DNA of 64,000 bases, from positions 1,426,001 through 1,490,000 of the forward strand of contig NZ_JAJISP010000001.1 of assembly GCF_022132145.1 (NCBI RefSeq), in the 5' to 3' direction. This document shows, piece after piece, positions 26,399-36,504 of this stretch. The stretch is from Pseudomonas sp. MMS21 TM103 (GTDB lineage: Bacteria > Pseudomonadota > Gammaproteobacteria > Pseudomonadales > Pseudomonadaceae). Under the pieces are notes generated by a model. The model saw nothing but the letters and a program-made list of their open reading frames with translations. It did not search any database and had not been told where the DNA came from. The translations under genes were made by a program, and so were the position numbers. Position 1 is the first letter of the stretch. Every line of letters begins with the position of its first letter.

Positions 26399-27628
26399 AT
26401 GCTGAACGGCTTGTGGCTGGGATTTTTCGTGGTGGCGGCAGTGGCGGGATTGTCGCGCTGGTTGCTGGGTGACGATCCGGCGGTGTTCGCCGCGATGGTC
26501 GAAAGCCTGTTCGCCATGGCCAAGCTGGCGGTCGAGGTGATGGTGGTGCTGTTCGGCACCCTGACCCTGTGGCTGGGCTTTCTGCGCATCGCCGAGAGGG
26601 CCGGCCTGGTCGACCTCCTGGGGCGTGCGCTGGGGCCGTTGTTCGCGCGGCTGATGCCCGAGGTGCCGCGCGGCCATCCGGCGCTGGGCTTCATCACCCT
26701 CAACTTCGCCGCCAACGGCCTGGGCCTGGACAACGCCGCCACGCCGATCGGCCTGAAAGCCATGCGGGCGTTGCAGGAGCTGAACCCGAGCAAGGTGGTG
26801 GCGAGCAACGCGCAGATCCTCTTCCTGGTGCTCAACACCTCCTCCCTGACCCTGCTACCGGTATCGATCTTCATGTACCGGGTACAGCAGGGCGCCGACG
26901 ACCCGACCCTGGTGTTCCTGCCGATCCTCCTGGCCACCAGCGCTTCGACCCTGGCCGGCCTGCTGGCGGTGGCCCTGGTCCAGCGTCTGCGCCTGTGGGA
27001 TCCGGTGGTGCTGGCCTACCTGGTTCCCGGTGCATTGCTGCTCGGCGGCTTCATGGCGCTGCTGGCCGGCCTCTCGGCCACGGCGCTGGCGGCGCTGTCC
27101 TCGCTGCTCGGCAATCTCACCCTGTTCGGCCTGATCCTGCTGTTTCTGCTGGTCGGTGCGCTGCGCCGGGTGCCGGTCTACGAGAGCTTTATCGAAGGCG
27201 CCAAGGAAGGCTTCGACGTGGCCAAGAGCCTGTTGCCCTACCTGGTCGCCATGCTCTGCGCGATTGGTGTACTGCGCGCCTCCGGTGCCCTGGACTTTGG
27301 CCTTGATGGCGTACGCGCCGTGGGGCAATGGCTGGGCTGGGACACCCGTTTCATTGATGCTCTGCCCACCGCGCTGATGAAGCCGTTCTCCGGCAGCGCG
27401 GCGCGGGCCATGCTGATCGAGACCATGCAGAGTTTCGGCGTGGACAGTTTTCCCGCCTTGTTGGCCGCCACGGTGCAGGGCAGTACCGAGACCACCTTTT
27501 ATGTGCTGGCGGTGTATTTCGGCGCGGTGGGCATCCAGCGTGCCCGGCATGCCGTGGCCTGCGCGCTGTTCGCCGACCTGGCCGGGATCCTCGCCGCTAT
27601 CGGCGTGTGTTACTGGTTCTTCGGCTGA
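26399..27628 (+). CDS. SpmA/SpmB-like fusion membrane protein (nucleoside-recognition/Gate domains)
   Basis: The 409-residue protein has about ten membrane segments in two related halves. Half one contains AKLAVEVMVVLFGTLTLWLGFLRIAERAG and LNFAANGLGLDNAATPIGLKAM, and half two ESFIEGAKEGFDVAKSLLPYLVAMLCAIG and MKPFSGSAARAM with GSTETTFYVLAVYFGAVG. These are the blocks of Bacillus spore maturation proteins SpmA and SpmB, here joined in one chain as is usual in Gram-negative bacteria that make no spores. A transport or gating role is presumed; no substrate is known. Confidence 0.85.
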   Translation: MLNGLWLGFFVVAAVAGLSRWLLGDDPAVFAAMVESLFAMAKLAVEVMVVLFGTLTLWLGFLRIAERAGLVDLLGRALGPLFARLMPEVPRGHPALGFITLNFAANGLGLDNAATPIGLKAMRALQELNPSKVVASNAQILFLVLNTSSLTLLPVSIFMYRVQQGADDPTLVFLPILLATSASTLAGLLAVALVQRLRLWDPVVLAYLVPGALLLGGFMALLAGLSATALAALSSLLGNLTLFGLILLFLLVGALRRVPVYESFIEGAKEGFDVAKSLLPYLVAMLCAIGVLRASGALDFGLDGVRAVGQWLGWDTRFIDALPTALMKPFSGSAARAMLIETMQSFGVDSFPALLAATVQGSTETTFYVLAVYFGAVGIQRARHAVACALFADLAGILAAIGVCYWFFG

Positions 27629-28710
27629 TCCGCTGTTTCGGCTTGGCCGCCCAGATCGGGAGCCGTGGCGGCTGCTGACTCCAGCACCTGGAAGCTCAAC
27701 ACGCCGATCATCTGCCCGGCCTCGGTGAGCACCTGGATCTGCCAGCGGCCAAGTGGGTCGTTCGGGAAGTTCTGCTTATGGGTCCAGGCGCGATAGCCTT
27801 CCTTGCGTCCACCGGAAATGTCCAGAGCGATCCGCTCGACTTCCTCGCCGTTGTGCCGCCAGACATGGTAGATGCGCTCGTTCAGGCCCCGCGGTGCATT
27901 GATCGCGGTGTAGGCGAACAGCCCCTGGGCACGCAATTGGGCGATGCCGAGCTGCTTGAGTCCGGCGCCTGGCGAGCGGTTGCGGTCGTTGAATTCCTGG
28001 CTAACCGCCACCTCGGTCAGCCACAGCGTTGCCGGCGGCACCCAGACCCTGGCCAGCCAGCCGGTCGCACCCAGCGCCAGGGTCAAGCCCATCAGCAGCA
28101 CGCCGCGCCACCACCGCTGCATCGTGATGATCCCCATCAGGCTGGGAACCGACAGGATCACCGCGGTGACCAATGCCAACTGATAGCTCTGCGGAGTCGT
28201 CAGCTTGAAGATGATCGGCAAGGCGGTGAGCATGACCGCGAACAGCGCCAAGGTGTGATAGGCGAGGAACAGCCAGCGCCGCGGCGCCAGCCACTTGTAG
28301 TACAGCGGATCAATGATCGAGACCAGCGCCGCTATCGCCAGCACACCGCTGAACAGCGCCTGGCCGCTGTTCCAGGTGGTGGTGATGAAGAAGAACGGCA
28401 GGACGAAGAAGAGGCTTTCCTGGTGGATCATCTGGGTCGCGTAGCGCAGCAGCGGCGGCGGCAACTCGAAGCCAAACCAGCGGGCGATCTGCGCGCGCAG
28501 GGTATTTTCCAGAATCAGCCACAGCCAGCTGACCAGCATCACCGTGGCCAGCGCCTGGGCCAATTCGGCCTGGCGCTCGACCAGCAGGAAGCTTGCCAGT
28601 CCAGAGGCGAAACCGAAGATCGCCACCAGCCCGGGGTGGCGCTGGAGCAGGGCGAATAGGCTGAGCAGCTGGGTTTTCCCGCGTGCGAGTAGGGTCAAGG
28701 GTAGGCTCAT
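27610..28710 (-). CDS. DUF5924 membrane protein with C-terminal DUF2914 domain
   Basis: The 366-residue product has about eight hydrophobic segments in its first 230 residues (for example GLVAIFGFASGLASFLL and SLFFVLPFFFITTTW). A soluble C-terminal domain follows with QGLFAYTAINAPRGLNERIYHVW, GGRKEGYRAWTHKQNFP and GRWQIQVLTEAGQMIG, the DUF2914 blocks. Function is unknown. I use the ATG at 28710 (MSLPLTLLARG); the frame stays open 26 codons further. Its 3' end overlaps the convergent SpmA/B-like gene by 19 bases. Confidence 0.78.
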   Translation of the reverse strand: MSLPLTLLARGKTQLLSLFALLQRHPGLVAIFGFASGLASFLLVERQAELAQALATVMLVSWLWLILENTLRAQIARWFGFELPPPLLRYATQMIHQESLFFVLPFFFITTTWNSGQALFSGVLAIAALVSIIDPLYYKWLAPRRWLFLAYHTLALFAVMLTALPIIFKLTTPQSYQLALVTAVILSVPSLMGIITMQRWWRGVLLMGLTLALGATGWLARVWVPPATLWLTEVAVSQEFNDRNRSPGAGLKQLGIAQLRAQGLFAYTAINAPRGLNERIYHVWRHNGEEVERIALDISGGRKEGYRAWTHKQNFPNDPLGRWQIQVLTEAGQMIGVLSFQVLESAAATAPDLGGQAETADQPKNQ

Positions 28711-28787
28711 GGCAATGGTCAGGGTCGGCGAATAGCGGAGAATACTCCTTGTGCGCGACGCTTGTATCCAGACCCGCCTGCCGGTCA

Positions 28788-30377
28788 TCAGTGATTGCGC
28801 TTCTGCCCCCAGAAATGCTCGACCAGGGACTGCAGGCGCTCGGCCAGGGCCGCGACCTGGTTGGCGCTGCTGCGGCTCTGGCTGCTGGCCACGACATTGC
28901 TCTCGCTGGCCAGGCGGATACCGCTGAGGTTGCGCTGGATATCGTCGCCGACGGCGCTCTGCTGCTCCACGGCGGCGGCGATCTGCAGGTTCATGTCGCT
29001 GATCTGGCTGACTCTCTGGTTGATGCCTTCGAGTGCCTGGGCGGCTTGTAGCGCATGGGCAACGCTGGCCTCGGCCTGTTGCTGGCTACGGCTCATGGCC
29101 GCCACGGCGTTGCCGGTACCCTGCTGCAGGTTGCTGATGATGCCGTGGATTTCCGCGGTGGACTGTTGGGTGCGCGAAGCCAGGCCGCGCACCTCGTCGG
29201 CGACCACGGCGAAACCACGACCGGCCTCGCCGGCCCGCGCTGCTTCGATCGCGGCGTTGAGGGCGAGCAGGTTGGTCTGTTCGGCAATGCTCTGGATCAC
29301 TTCCAGGGCGCGATTGATCTCCTGACTGTGCAACTCCAGTTGGTGGATCACCTGGCTGCTCTGCTGTACTTCGCTGGCCAGGGCGGCGATCGACTGCCGG
29401 GTGTGTTCGACCAGCTGCAGACCGCTGCCGGTTTCCAGGTCGGCGGCGCCGGCAGCGCTGGCGCTGAGCTGTGCATGCCGCGCCACCTCTTGCACGCTAC
29501 TGGCCATTTGGCCGATGGCGCTGGCGACCTGATCGGTTTCGCCCTGTTGCTGCATGGTCGCCTGGCTACTGCTGTCCACCGCGGCGACCAACTGCCCGGC
29601 TTCGACACTCAGCTGCCGGGCGGAGTCTGCCATCCGGCCGACCACGGCACCGGTTTCGGCCTGCAGGCTGTGCAGGGCGAAGGCAATCTGGCCGAAACAG
29701 TCGTTGCGGCCGGTATAAACCAGCTGGCTCAGCGGGTTGTCGGCAATCGCCCGGGCCTGCTCGGTCAAGCCCGCCAGCGGCCGCAGGCCAAGGTGCAGCA
29801 CACCGGCCAGCAGCCCGGCGAGCACCGCGGCGCCGCCGAGGGCGGGCAGCAGCGGCAGGGCGCCGCCGACCCCGAGCAGCGTGGCCACGATTAGCCCGGG
29901 CGCTGCGCAGAGCAGACTGAGACGTTGCGTGAGGCTCAGCCGCGGCGCTCGTAACCGTGGCGGGGTGCGTCCGGCGCGCAGTTCGCCGTACAGGCCCTCG
30001 GCGCGCTTGACCCCCGGTGCCGATGCCAGCGTGCGCACCGATTGGTATTCCACCACCTGGCCATTGCGCAGCACCGGGGTCGCATAGGCACTGACCCAGT
30101 AATGGTCGCCGTTCTTGCAGCGATTCTTCACCAGGCCCATCCATGAGCGTCCCGCCTTGAGCGTGCGCCAGAGGTCGGCGAATGCCTGCGGCGGCATGTC
30201 CGGGTGGCGCACGATGTTGTGGTTGTGGCCGAGCAACTCGGCTTCAGTGAAGCCACTGATGGCGATGAAGTCCGGATTGACGTAGGTCACCGCCCCCTTG
30301 AGGTCGGTGGTGGAAAGGATATTGGCTTGGGCGTCGACTGCGATGGCACGGCCACTGACGGGCATATTGAGTTTCAT
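28788..30377 (-). CDS. aer: Aer-like PAS-containing methyl-accepting chemotaxis protein
   Basis: The 529-residue receptor begins with a PAS domain of the Aer type ([64 protein letters not shown]), which binds FAD in known aerotaxis receptors. A hydrophobic hairpin (about 155-200) replaces the usual periplasmic sensor, and the C-terminal signalling domain has the invariant [21 protein letters not shown] hairpin tip. It steers swimming by redox or oxygen state. It starts 26 bases after the globin-GGDEF-EAL gene, so both are probably one operon responding to oxygen. Confidence 0.88.
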   Translation of the reverse strand: MKLNMPVSGRAIAVDAQANILSTTDLKGAVTYVNPDFIAISGFTEAELLGHNHNIVRHPDMPPQAFADLWRTLKAGRSWMGLVKNRCKNGDHYWVSAYATPVLRNGQVVEYQSVRTLASAPGVKRAEGLYGELRAGRTPPRLRAPRLSLTQRLSLLCAAPGLIVATLLGVGGALPLLPALGGAAVLAGLLAGVLHLGLRPLAGLTEQARAIADNPLSQLVYTGRNDCFGQIAFALHSLQAETGAVVGRMADSARQLSVEAGQLVAAVDSSSQATMQQQGETDQVASAIGQMASSVQEVARHAQLSASAAGAADLETGSGLQLVEHTRQSIAALASEVQQSSQVIHQLELHSQEINRALEVIQSIAEQTNLLALNAAIEAARAGEAGRGFAVVADEVRGLASRTQQSTAEIHGIISNLQQGTGNAVAAMSRSQQQAEASVAHALQAAQALEGINQRVSQISDMNLQIAAAVEQQSAVGDDIQRNLSGIRLASESNVVASSQSRSSANQVAALAERLQSLVEHFWGQKRNH

Positions 30378-30403
30378 GGGGGCGGTTCTCTCGCGCGTTA
30401 TTG

Positions 30404-32656
30404 TTATGGGAATGAGGGTGCGGGGTCGAGCTGGGGGTGCAACCGGTAGTCGAGACCTTCGAAGCAGTCCTCGCCGCTGAACAGGCGCTCCAGCCCGGCC
30501 GGTGCTCGCGGGCGGCTGAACCAGTAGCCCTGCGCCAGACGACAGCCTTCGGCGCGCAGGAAGTCGAGGTGTTCGCTGCGCTCCACGCCCTCGGCCACCA
30601 CCTCCAGGCCAAGGCTCAGGCCCAGGCCGATGATGGCGCGGCTGATCAGCTGCGAGTCGCCAGTCGCGGACGTGCCGCTGATAAAGCTCTTGTCGACCTT
30701 GAGGATGTGCAGCGGAAAGCGTTTGAGGTAGCCGAGCGAGGAGTAGCCGGTGCCGAAATCGTCCAGCGCCAGCTGGATGCCCAGGCTGGCCAGTTCACGC
30801 AGGCAGGACAGGGTCTGGGCGCTGTCTTCCATTAGCTGGCTTTCGGTGATCTCCAGCACCAGGGTGGCGGGCGGCAGGCCGCTTGCGCGCAGGATATCGG
30901 CCACCCGCACGGCGAAGTCGGTCTGTTGCAGTTGCCGACTGGACAGGTTGACCGAGCAGCGCAGAGACGCCTGGCCGGCCAGTTGCCAGTGGCGCACTTG
31001 CGCACACGCCTGGCGCAGCACCCAGTCGCCGACCGCCAGTATCCCTCCGGACTCTTCCAGGCAGGGGATGAACTCCAGCGGCGAAACCGCTTGGCCCTTG
31101 TGCTGCCAGCGCAGCAGGGCTTCCACGGCCACCAGGCAGGGCTGCTCCTGATCCAGCTGGCAGATGGGTTGATAGACCAGGCTGAACTCGTCCCTGGCCA
31201 GTGCCTGACTCAGCGCGCCCTGCAGTTCCAGCTGATGCTGGGCCTGGGCCTGCATCTCGCTGCTGTAGCGGGCGAACTGCGCCTTGCCGGCGGCCTTGGC
31301 GCGGTACAGGGCGAGGTCGGCGGCTTGCAGCGAATCGAGGCCGGCGTTTTCCTCGCTCAGCGCGGCGATGCCGATGCTGATACTGACCATCAGCTGGTGT
31401 TCCTGCACTTGCAGGGGTGGCTGCAGGCTGTCCAGCATGCGTTGGGCCACCCGCTCGGCGTCGGCACTGCAGGCGAGATCGTCGAGCAAGACCACGAACT
31501 CGTCGCCGCCGAAGCGGATCAGATGATCGCCGGGGCGCAGGCAATGGCCGAGGCGGCGTGCCACTTCTACCAGTACATGGTCGCCGATGTGATGGCCGAG
31601 ACTGTCGTTGATCAGCTTGAAACGGTCCAGGTCGATGAACAACAGGGCGGCTTCGCGCGCACCGGGCCGGCCCTGGCGCTGCAGGGCCAGGGTCAGCAGC
31701 TCTGTCAGGCGGTCGCGGTTGGCCAGGCCGGTGAGCGGGTCGTGACGGGCAGCATGCTGCAGTTGCTCCTGGGCGGCGCGGCGTTGGCTGATGTCGGTCT
31801 GCGAACCGGCCATGCGCCGCTGGCCCTCAGCGACCTGCTCGGCAACACCGCGCACCAGCACCCAGAGATAGCTGCCGCTCTGCCGGCGAATGCGGTACTC
31901 GTGGTGCAGCGAAGCCGTGCTGCCCTGCAGGTGCGCGTCTATGGCCCGGCGCAGGCCGCCGAGATCGTCCGGGTGGACGCGGGCAAACCAGCCGGCGCTG
32001 CCGCTGCCGAGCTGGTCGCGGTGCAGGTCGAGCATGCTCGCCCAGCGTTCGGAGAGGTACAGCTGGTCGTGGTCGACGTGCCAATCCCAGAGTCCGTCGT
32101 TGGCGCCGCGCAGGGCGCGGGCGAAACGTGCCTCGCTGCTCTCCAGGGCCTTGCGCTGTGCCGCGCTGTAGGTGTCCAGGGCCAGGCCGATGTCGAAGAA
32201 CACCGCCTTCAGCAGGCTGGCGAAGCCGGCGCAGGCCGGGTGCTCGCCGAGCAGGCCATCGAGCATTTCATGCAGGTAGAGGCGGTAGGCGCCCAGGTAC
32301 CACTTGAGGTCGACACCGATCTTCTGGTGGACCCAGCCGATGCGCAGGCGATTGAGTACGTAACTCTGGTCGTAAGGACCATTCCACAGGCGCTGGTAAT
32401 AGTCGCTCTGGCTGTGCTTGAGGCGAGTGATGGTGGACGGGTCGTTGACGATGGCGGCGGTCGCCGGAAATTCGCCAAGGCGCTGGTAGAGCTGGTCGAG
32501 AAAATCGGAGTGGGCCGGCAGCAGCGCTGCGCTGTGCCGGCTGAGCTGCTCGACGTCGGCAGCGCTCCAGTCGAGAAAGCGCAGACGCTGGCTGATTTCT
32601 TCGTGGTCGAGACCGACATGCTGGAGCAGTTCCTGGAATTCTTGTTCGTTGCCCAT
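30404..32656 (-). CDS. globin-coupled GGDEF-EAL sensor of cyclic-di-GMP turnover
   Basis: The 750-residue protein starts with a protoglobin-type sensor (about residues 1-160) carrying the proximal haem His in GWVHQKIG (about 107). A PAS domain ([37 protein letters not shown]) follows, then GGDEF ([37 protein letters not shown], all active-type) and EAL ([44 protein letters not shown], also active-type). It is therefore a possible dual cyclase/phosphodiesterase set by oxygen. The ATG at 32656 gives [11 protein letters not shown]. It is upstream of the Aer-like gene and sits just beyond a terminator-like leader hairpin. Confidence 0.88.
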   Translation of the reverse strand: MGNEQEFQELLQHVGLDHEEISQRLRFLDWSAADVEQLSRHSAALLPAHSDFLDQLYQRLGEFPATAAIVNDPSTITRLKHSQSDYYQRLWNGPYDQSYVLNRLRIGWVHQKIGVDLKWYLGAYRLYLHEMLDGLLGEHPACAGFASLLKAVFFDIGLALDTYSAAQRKALESSEARFARALRGANDGLWDWHVDHDQLYLSERWASMLDLHRDQLGSGSAGWFARVHPDDLGGLRRAIDAHLQGSTASLHHEYRIRRQSGSYLWVLVRGVAEQVAEGQRRMAGSQTDISQRRAAQEQLQHAARHDPLTGLANRDRLTELLTLALQRQGRPGAREAALLFIDLDRFKLINDSLGHHIGDHVLVEVARRLGHCLRPGDHLIRFGGDEFVVLLDDLACSADAERVAQRMLDSLQPPLQVQEHQLMVSISIGIAALSEENAGLDSLQAADLALYRAKAAGKAQFARYSSEMQAQAQHQLELQGALSQALARDEFSLVYQPICQLDQEQPCLVAVEALLRWQHKGQAVSPLEFIPCLEESGGILAVGDWVLRQACAQVRHWQLAGQASLRCSVNLSSRQLQQTDFAVRVADILRASGLPPATLVLEITESQLMEDSAQTLSCLRELASLGIQLALDDFGTGYSSLGYLKRFPLHILKVDKSFISGTSATGDSQLISRAIIGLGLSLGLEVVAEGVERSEHLDFLRAEGCRLAQGYWFSRPRAPAGLERLFSGEDCFEGLDYRLHPQLDPAPSFP

Positions 32657-32682
32657 GGAGAGTCCCTTACATTTCTCGGCGC

Positions 32683-32733
32683 AAAAAAAAGCGTCGAGGT
32701 TAGTCATCTGAAAAAATGACTAACCTCGACGCT
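32683..32733 (-). promoter_or_regulatory. terminator-like leader hairpin before the globin-GGDEF-EAL gene
   Basis: AGCGTCGAGGTTAGTCAT (32690-32707) is perfectly complementary to 32716-32733 around an eight-base loop. On the minus strand this 18-bp stem is followed by eight T, making a textbook Rho-independent terminator that ends only about 27 bases before the start codon of the sensor gene. If the promoter lies upstream, the hairpin would act as an attenuator; if it lies within the 27 bases, it only isolates the gene. Confidence 0.7.
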
Positions 32734-32786
32734 CTGTCTTGCAGGCCCTTATGTCCTGCCCGGCAAAGCTGGTTATCGCCGAAGCG

Positions 32787-32812
32787 AAAACCACTACTAA
32801 AAGTGTGGTTTT
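32787..32812 (-). terminator. Rho-independent terminator of the small unknown gene
   Basis: AAAACCAC (32787-32794) pairs with GTGGTTTT (32805-32812); the stem with its A and T tracts lies four bases after the stop of the minus-strand gene ending at 32816. The symmetric tracts could also stop transcription in the other direction. Confidence 0.65.
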
Positions 32813-32815
32813 ACC

Positions 32816-33121
32816 TTATTCAGGATTTTCCGACAAGGTTTCCAGCATGCGCATCGTCCGTTTGCGTAGCTGCGCCAGTTGCGCCGACTTGAAGGCATGT
32901 CGGGTCTGCTCCAGTACCTCCACGGCATCGCGCAGCAGGGCTTGCACTTCACCGGCCTGATGCGGCGGCAGCGCCCGCAGCCAGCGACAAGACGCAGCTT
33001 GACTGCAGTCCCCCGGCTGGCCGAGTACTTCGCAACCGGGCGCCTGGTCGTGCAGTAATTGCCGGACGCGGCTGGCGCATTGCGGTTTGGGCAGGGTCAC
33101 GAGCAGGCAGTTCTGGTGCAT
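32816..33121 (-). CDS. small protein of unknown function
   Basis: The 101-residue product (from MHQNCLLV) has no signal peptide. Its first half holds five or six cysteines spaced irregularly (QNC, PQC, GCEV, GDC, SCRW), and the second half is a basic amphipathic helix (VEVLEQTRHAFKSAQLAQLRKRTMRML). I recognise no family. An alternative start lies at 33148. It is followed at once by its own terminator, and the globin sensor lies beyond a second hairpin, so co-transcription is doubtful. Confidence 0.55.
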   Translation of the reverse strand: MHQNCLLVTLPKPQCASRVRQLLHDQAPGCEVLGQPGDCSQAASCRWLRALPPHQAGEVQALLRDAVEVLEQTRHAFKSAQLAQLRKRTMRMLETLSENPE

Positions 33122-33148
33122 GGCAGTCACTCGATGGCGAATTGCCAT

Positions 33149-33521
33149 CAAGGCTAGCGCGATGGGCCAGTGCTGCTATTGACCAGTGTCAGTATTGCGT
33201 GGGCTTGCACTTGGCTGGTCCATTGCGCAGCACAGACTTTGTCCGAGCGTCTGGACGTTCTTGCTGCCGGCCCTAGTCAGCAAGGTCCACGCGGCGAACA
33301 ATACCTACGGGCAGCTTCAGGTTCTATACCACAGCCCACTGGCCGTGCAGACTGGCTCCCTCGATCCGCCAAAGCCAGTGGTGGGCGGCGGCATGGGCAT
33401 GCGCTATATCGATCACGGGATAGAGCATCCTCATGCATGGCTCCAGCGACGGCCGGTTTATCAGTGACCGCTACAGCGCCATTGCCGTTAGCCCAGGCCA
33501 GCTACAACCTAAGGACGCGAT
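33149..33521 (+). other. decayed coding-like DNA upstream of the DUF6708 pseudogene
   Basis: Three frames show broken protein-like stretches, among them WSIAQHRLCPSVWTFLLPALV, and MHGSSDGRFISDRYSAIAVSPG from 33433 ending at a TAG (33546-33548). None gives a whole protein or a family I can name. The run into the DUF6708 remnant on the same strand suggests that these are parts of the same lost accessory module. Confidence 0.4.
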
Positions 33522-34475
33522 GTGGCTGATCACGCCGGCGAAGTAGAACAGAGCTTGCTCTGGAAGCAGGAGCTCCTGGCCCCTTTGCCCATCCCCACCG
33601 GCCAGCCCGCCAGCGATCTGATGAATATCATCTGGCGCAAGAATGAGGTCTATCTGGATATCGGCAGTTTCGCCATGGCAGCGGGTTGGCGGACACTGCA
33701 TATGGGTACTGTCTTAGTGGTGGCGACCTCTGCTTGGGTTGCTTCAACAGGAGACTATTGGCTAAGCCTGCGATGCTTGCTTTCATGGGGGGGTTAATGG
33801 GCACCCTCTGGTACTTCTTTATCAAACAATGGCGCAAGCCCCTGACCCCGCCGATTCGCTTCAACCGTCAACGCCGCGAGGTATGCATTACCGAGCCAGA
33901 CGGCAGCTACTGGTTCGTACCCTGGGAGCGCGTATATGCCATCGCCCCCAGCGTCACCAACCTGTGTACCTATGGCGCGACCAAGCATGGCAGCCTGCTG
34001 CTGTGGTTTCCGCTCAAGGACCAGGAGCATCAAGCCTATGGTCTCGACAAGAAGGGTTGGGTGCTGATGGTCAATCCCGGCGGCGGTATCACCTCCATGG
34101 CGCAGTCGAAATGCATCCGTAGTTTTATGGAGATAGGGACGGATGCCGTGCCTGACAGCTCCCATGCGGAAAGGAGTAGCAAAGTGGAGCAGCAGGGATA
34201 CCTCGGCGTTTGGCGATGTCTTTTCGGCCAATTTTTCGATGAATTGAAAGCCAAAGAGTATGGGGCAGCCTTCTCAGCCTTCACCGGGCTGACTATTTTT
34301 GGGTGCGCCTTGGATCGCCGTTCTACTGACCAAGAAACTCGCCCATATCCCCGGCCTCACCGCCCCCGAAGTCGTCGAGTGATCCAAACCTCTGCCGCCC
34401 GCGCAATGGGGCAAACGCTCACTTGAGCTAGAGCTGGCCATCACTGAGCGCGAGGCCGAACTGGCCGCGCAATAA
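33522..34475 (+). pseudogene. DUF6708 family membrane protein, broken by two frameshifts and a stop
   Basis: Pieces in successive frames read PIPTGQPASDLMNIIWRKNEVYLDIG (frame from 33522), then GTLWYFFIKQWRKPLTPPIRFNRQRREV and GSYWFVPWERVYAIAP, then WIAVLLTKKLAHIPGLTAPEVVE, a stop, and SKPLPPAQWGKRSLELELAITE ending in TAA. These match the DUF6708 pattern (two membrane helices, PIRFNR, VPWD/E). The first shift falls at a run of seven G (33787-33793), the second at a run of five T (34295-34299), and a TGA at 34380 replaces an expected Trp. DUF6708 genes often lie in type VI secretion effector islands; no such genes remain here. Confidence 0.75.
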
Positions 34476-34676
34476 GCCTCTGATGATCGCCACGGTTATG
34501 CGCCATAGCCCAGCTATCGCGTCTGTCAGCATGCTGCGCCAGAGTAACGATCTCTTACTGTTCGCCCCGGTAGTCTGGCTACACACCGGCGGGCGAAATC
34601 GAAACCGAGACAGTTGCCGTAGGCAGTTGATGGATGCTGCACCGCTACGGCGACTTCGTCTGCCTTGGCTTATCGG

Positions 34677-36323
34677 CTACTCGCCACCCACTTCCTCCGC
34701 GTGCAGCGCACCTGTCTCTCTGCTTTCCAGCACCGCATAGGCACTGCTGCAGAACAGCGAGTTGAGGCGTTTCATGTCGCCGATCAGCTCCATGTGCAGC
34801 GAGCTGGTTTCGATGCTTTGCACCACCTGGCGATGCAGGCGGCCGACGTGGGCGTGGGCCAGACGGCGCTCCTGGGCGCGGAAGCGGCGTTTCTCATGGA
34901 GCAGTTGGCGGGCGCTCTCGGAGTCGCCGGTGAGAAACACGTTGAGGCCCAGGCGCAGGTTGGCCATCAGCTGGGCATGCAGGCCGGTCAGTTCTTCCAG
35001 GCCGCTCTCGGAGAAGGCATGGCGTTGCGCGGTTTTTTCGTCCTGTACCTTGCCGAGCATGCGCTCGATGATGTTGCCGGCCTGTTCCAGGTTGACTGCC
35101 CATTCGAGAATTTCCGCCCATCGCCGGCTGTCCTGATCGCTGAGTGCCTCACGCGGCACCTGAGCCAGGTACAGCTTGACCGCGCTGTAGAGGGCGTCGA
35201 CATCGTCATCCAGGCGGCGCAACTCCTTGCTCAGCGCCGGCTGGTTGCTGCGCAGGACTTCCAGCAGGTGGCTGAGCATGGTCTCGATCAGGTCGCCGAT
35301 GCGCAGGGTTTCGCGCACCGCATTGGCCAGCGCCAGGCTCGGCGTGGCCAGGGCCGTGGGGTCTAGGTGGCGCGGGCGGGCGACGCCGCCGGTGTCGGCG
35401 CGATCTGGCAGCAGCCAGTTGCAGAAGCGCGCCATTGGCCCGACGCTGGGCAGCATCAGCAAGCAGCGCAGGCTGTTGTAGAGCAGGTGGAAGCCGATTA
35501 CCAGCTCGGCCGGGCGCCAGTTCAGGCTGTCCAGCCAGCTCACCAGCGGATTGAGCAGGGGGATTACCAGGACCAGACCTATCAGCTTGTACAACAGGCT
35601 GCCGAGTGCCACCCGCCGCCCCGCCGGGGTCTGCAGGCTGGAGGTCAGGAAGGCCAGCAGGCCGCTGCCGATATTGGCGCCGATCACCAGGCCAATAGCC
35701 ACCGGCAGGCTGATCAACCCGGCGCCGGCCAGGGTCGCGGTGAGCAGCACCGCCGCCAGGCTGGAGTAGGAAATCAGGGCGAACAAGGCGCCGATCAGGG
35801 CGTCGAGCAGCAGGTCGCCGGTCAGTGAGGCGAACAGCACCTTGATCCCGTGGGCCTGGGTGATAGGTGTGGCGGCGACCACGATCAACTCCAGCGCCAG
35901 GAGCATCAGGCCCAGCCCTATGCCGACGCGGCCCAGCTGGCCGGCGCGGGTTTGCCGGCGCGAGAGGAAGAAGATCACCCCGAGGAAAATCAGCAGCGGC
36001 GACAGCCAGCTCAGGTCGAAGGTCAGTACCCGCGCCATCAGCGCCGTGCCGACGTCGGCGCCGAGCATGATCGCCAGGGCCGGTGTCAGCGCCATCAACC
36101 CTTGGCCGACAAAGGAAGTGACCAGCAGCGCGGTGGCGTTGCTGCTCTGTACCAGGGCGGTGACGCCGATTCCGGCGGCAAACGCCAGGGGCCGCTTACT
36201 GACGTTGTGGCTGAGGACCTTGCGCAGCTGCGAGCCGTACACGCGCAGGATGCCGGTACGGACGATATGGGTCCCCCAGATCAGCAGGGCAACAGCAGAA
36301 AGCAGATTGAGCAGGGTCAGCAT
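34677..36323 (-). CDS. Na/Pi cotransporter family protein with PhoU-like domain
   Basis: The 548-residue protein has two repeated membrane halves of the NptA/YjbB family: GIGVTALVQSSNATALLVTSFVG with the QSS motif near residue 55, and ISYSSLAAVLLTATLAGAG in the second half. The last 200 residues are a helical PhoU-like domain (LIETMLSHLLEVLRSN, EWAVNLEQAGNIIERMLGK). It most likely exports or balances phosphate with sodium. The ATG at 36323 follows GGGAGA and gives MLTLLNLLSAVALLIWG. A 200-base gap with nothing recognised separates it from the DUF6708 remnant. Confidence 0.88.
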   Translation of the reverse strand: MLTLLNLLSAVALLIWGTHIVRTGILRVYGSQLRKVLSHNVSKRPLAFAAGIGVTALVQSSNATALLVTSFVGQGLMALTPALAIMLGADVGTALMARVLTFDLSWLSPLLIFLGVIFFLSRRQTRAGQLGRVGIGLGLMLLALELIVVAATPITQAHGIKVLFASLTGDLLLDALIGALFALISYSSLAAVLLTATLAGAGLISLPVAIGLVIGANIGSGLLAFLTSSLQTPAGRRVALGSLLYKLIGLVLVIPLLNPLVSWLDSLNWRPAELVIGFHLLYNSLRCLLMLPSVGPMARFCNWLLPDRADTGGVARPRHLDPTALATPSLALANAVRETLRIGDLIETMLSHLLEVLRSNQPALSKELRRLDDDVDALYSAVKLYLAQVPREALSDQDSRRWAEILEWAVNLEQAGNIIERMLGKVQDEKTAQRHAFSESGLEELTGLHAQLMANLRLGLNVFLTGDSESARQLLHEKRRFRAQERRLAHAHVGRLHRQVVQSIETSSLHMELIGDMKRLNSLFCSSAYAVLESRETGALHAEEVGGE

Positions 36324-36504
36324 CGTGCATCTCCCTGACAGGGGCGCCCACGCGCGGGCAGCCAATGGCTGTGGAGCAGGTTACCCGTGACGCTGGGCCC
36401 GGGTCGATAGCGTCGGCCCAGGATCGAATAGTTTTTACCGGGCCTGCCTTAAGCTGTAGTCGGCGATTGGCCTTCGCGCCAGCCGCCGAGAGCAGCGCGG
36501 CGGC

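Noticed and set aside
32656..32733. Cyclic-di-GMP riboswitch in the leader of the globin sensor
   Set aside because: The conserved GEMM core sequence is not present; only a simple perfect stem is seen.
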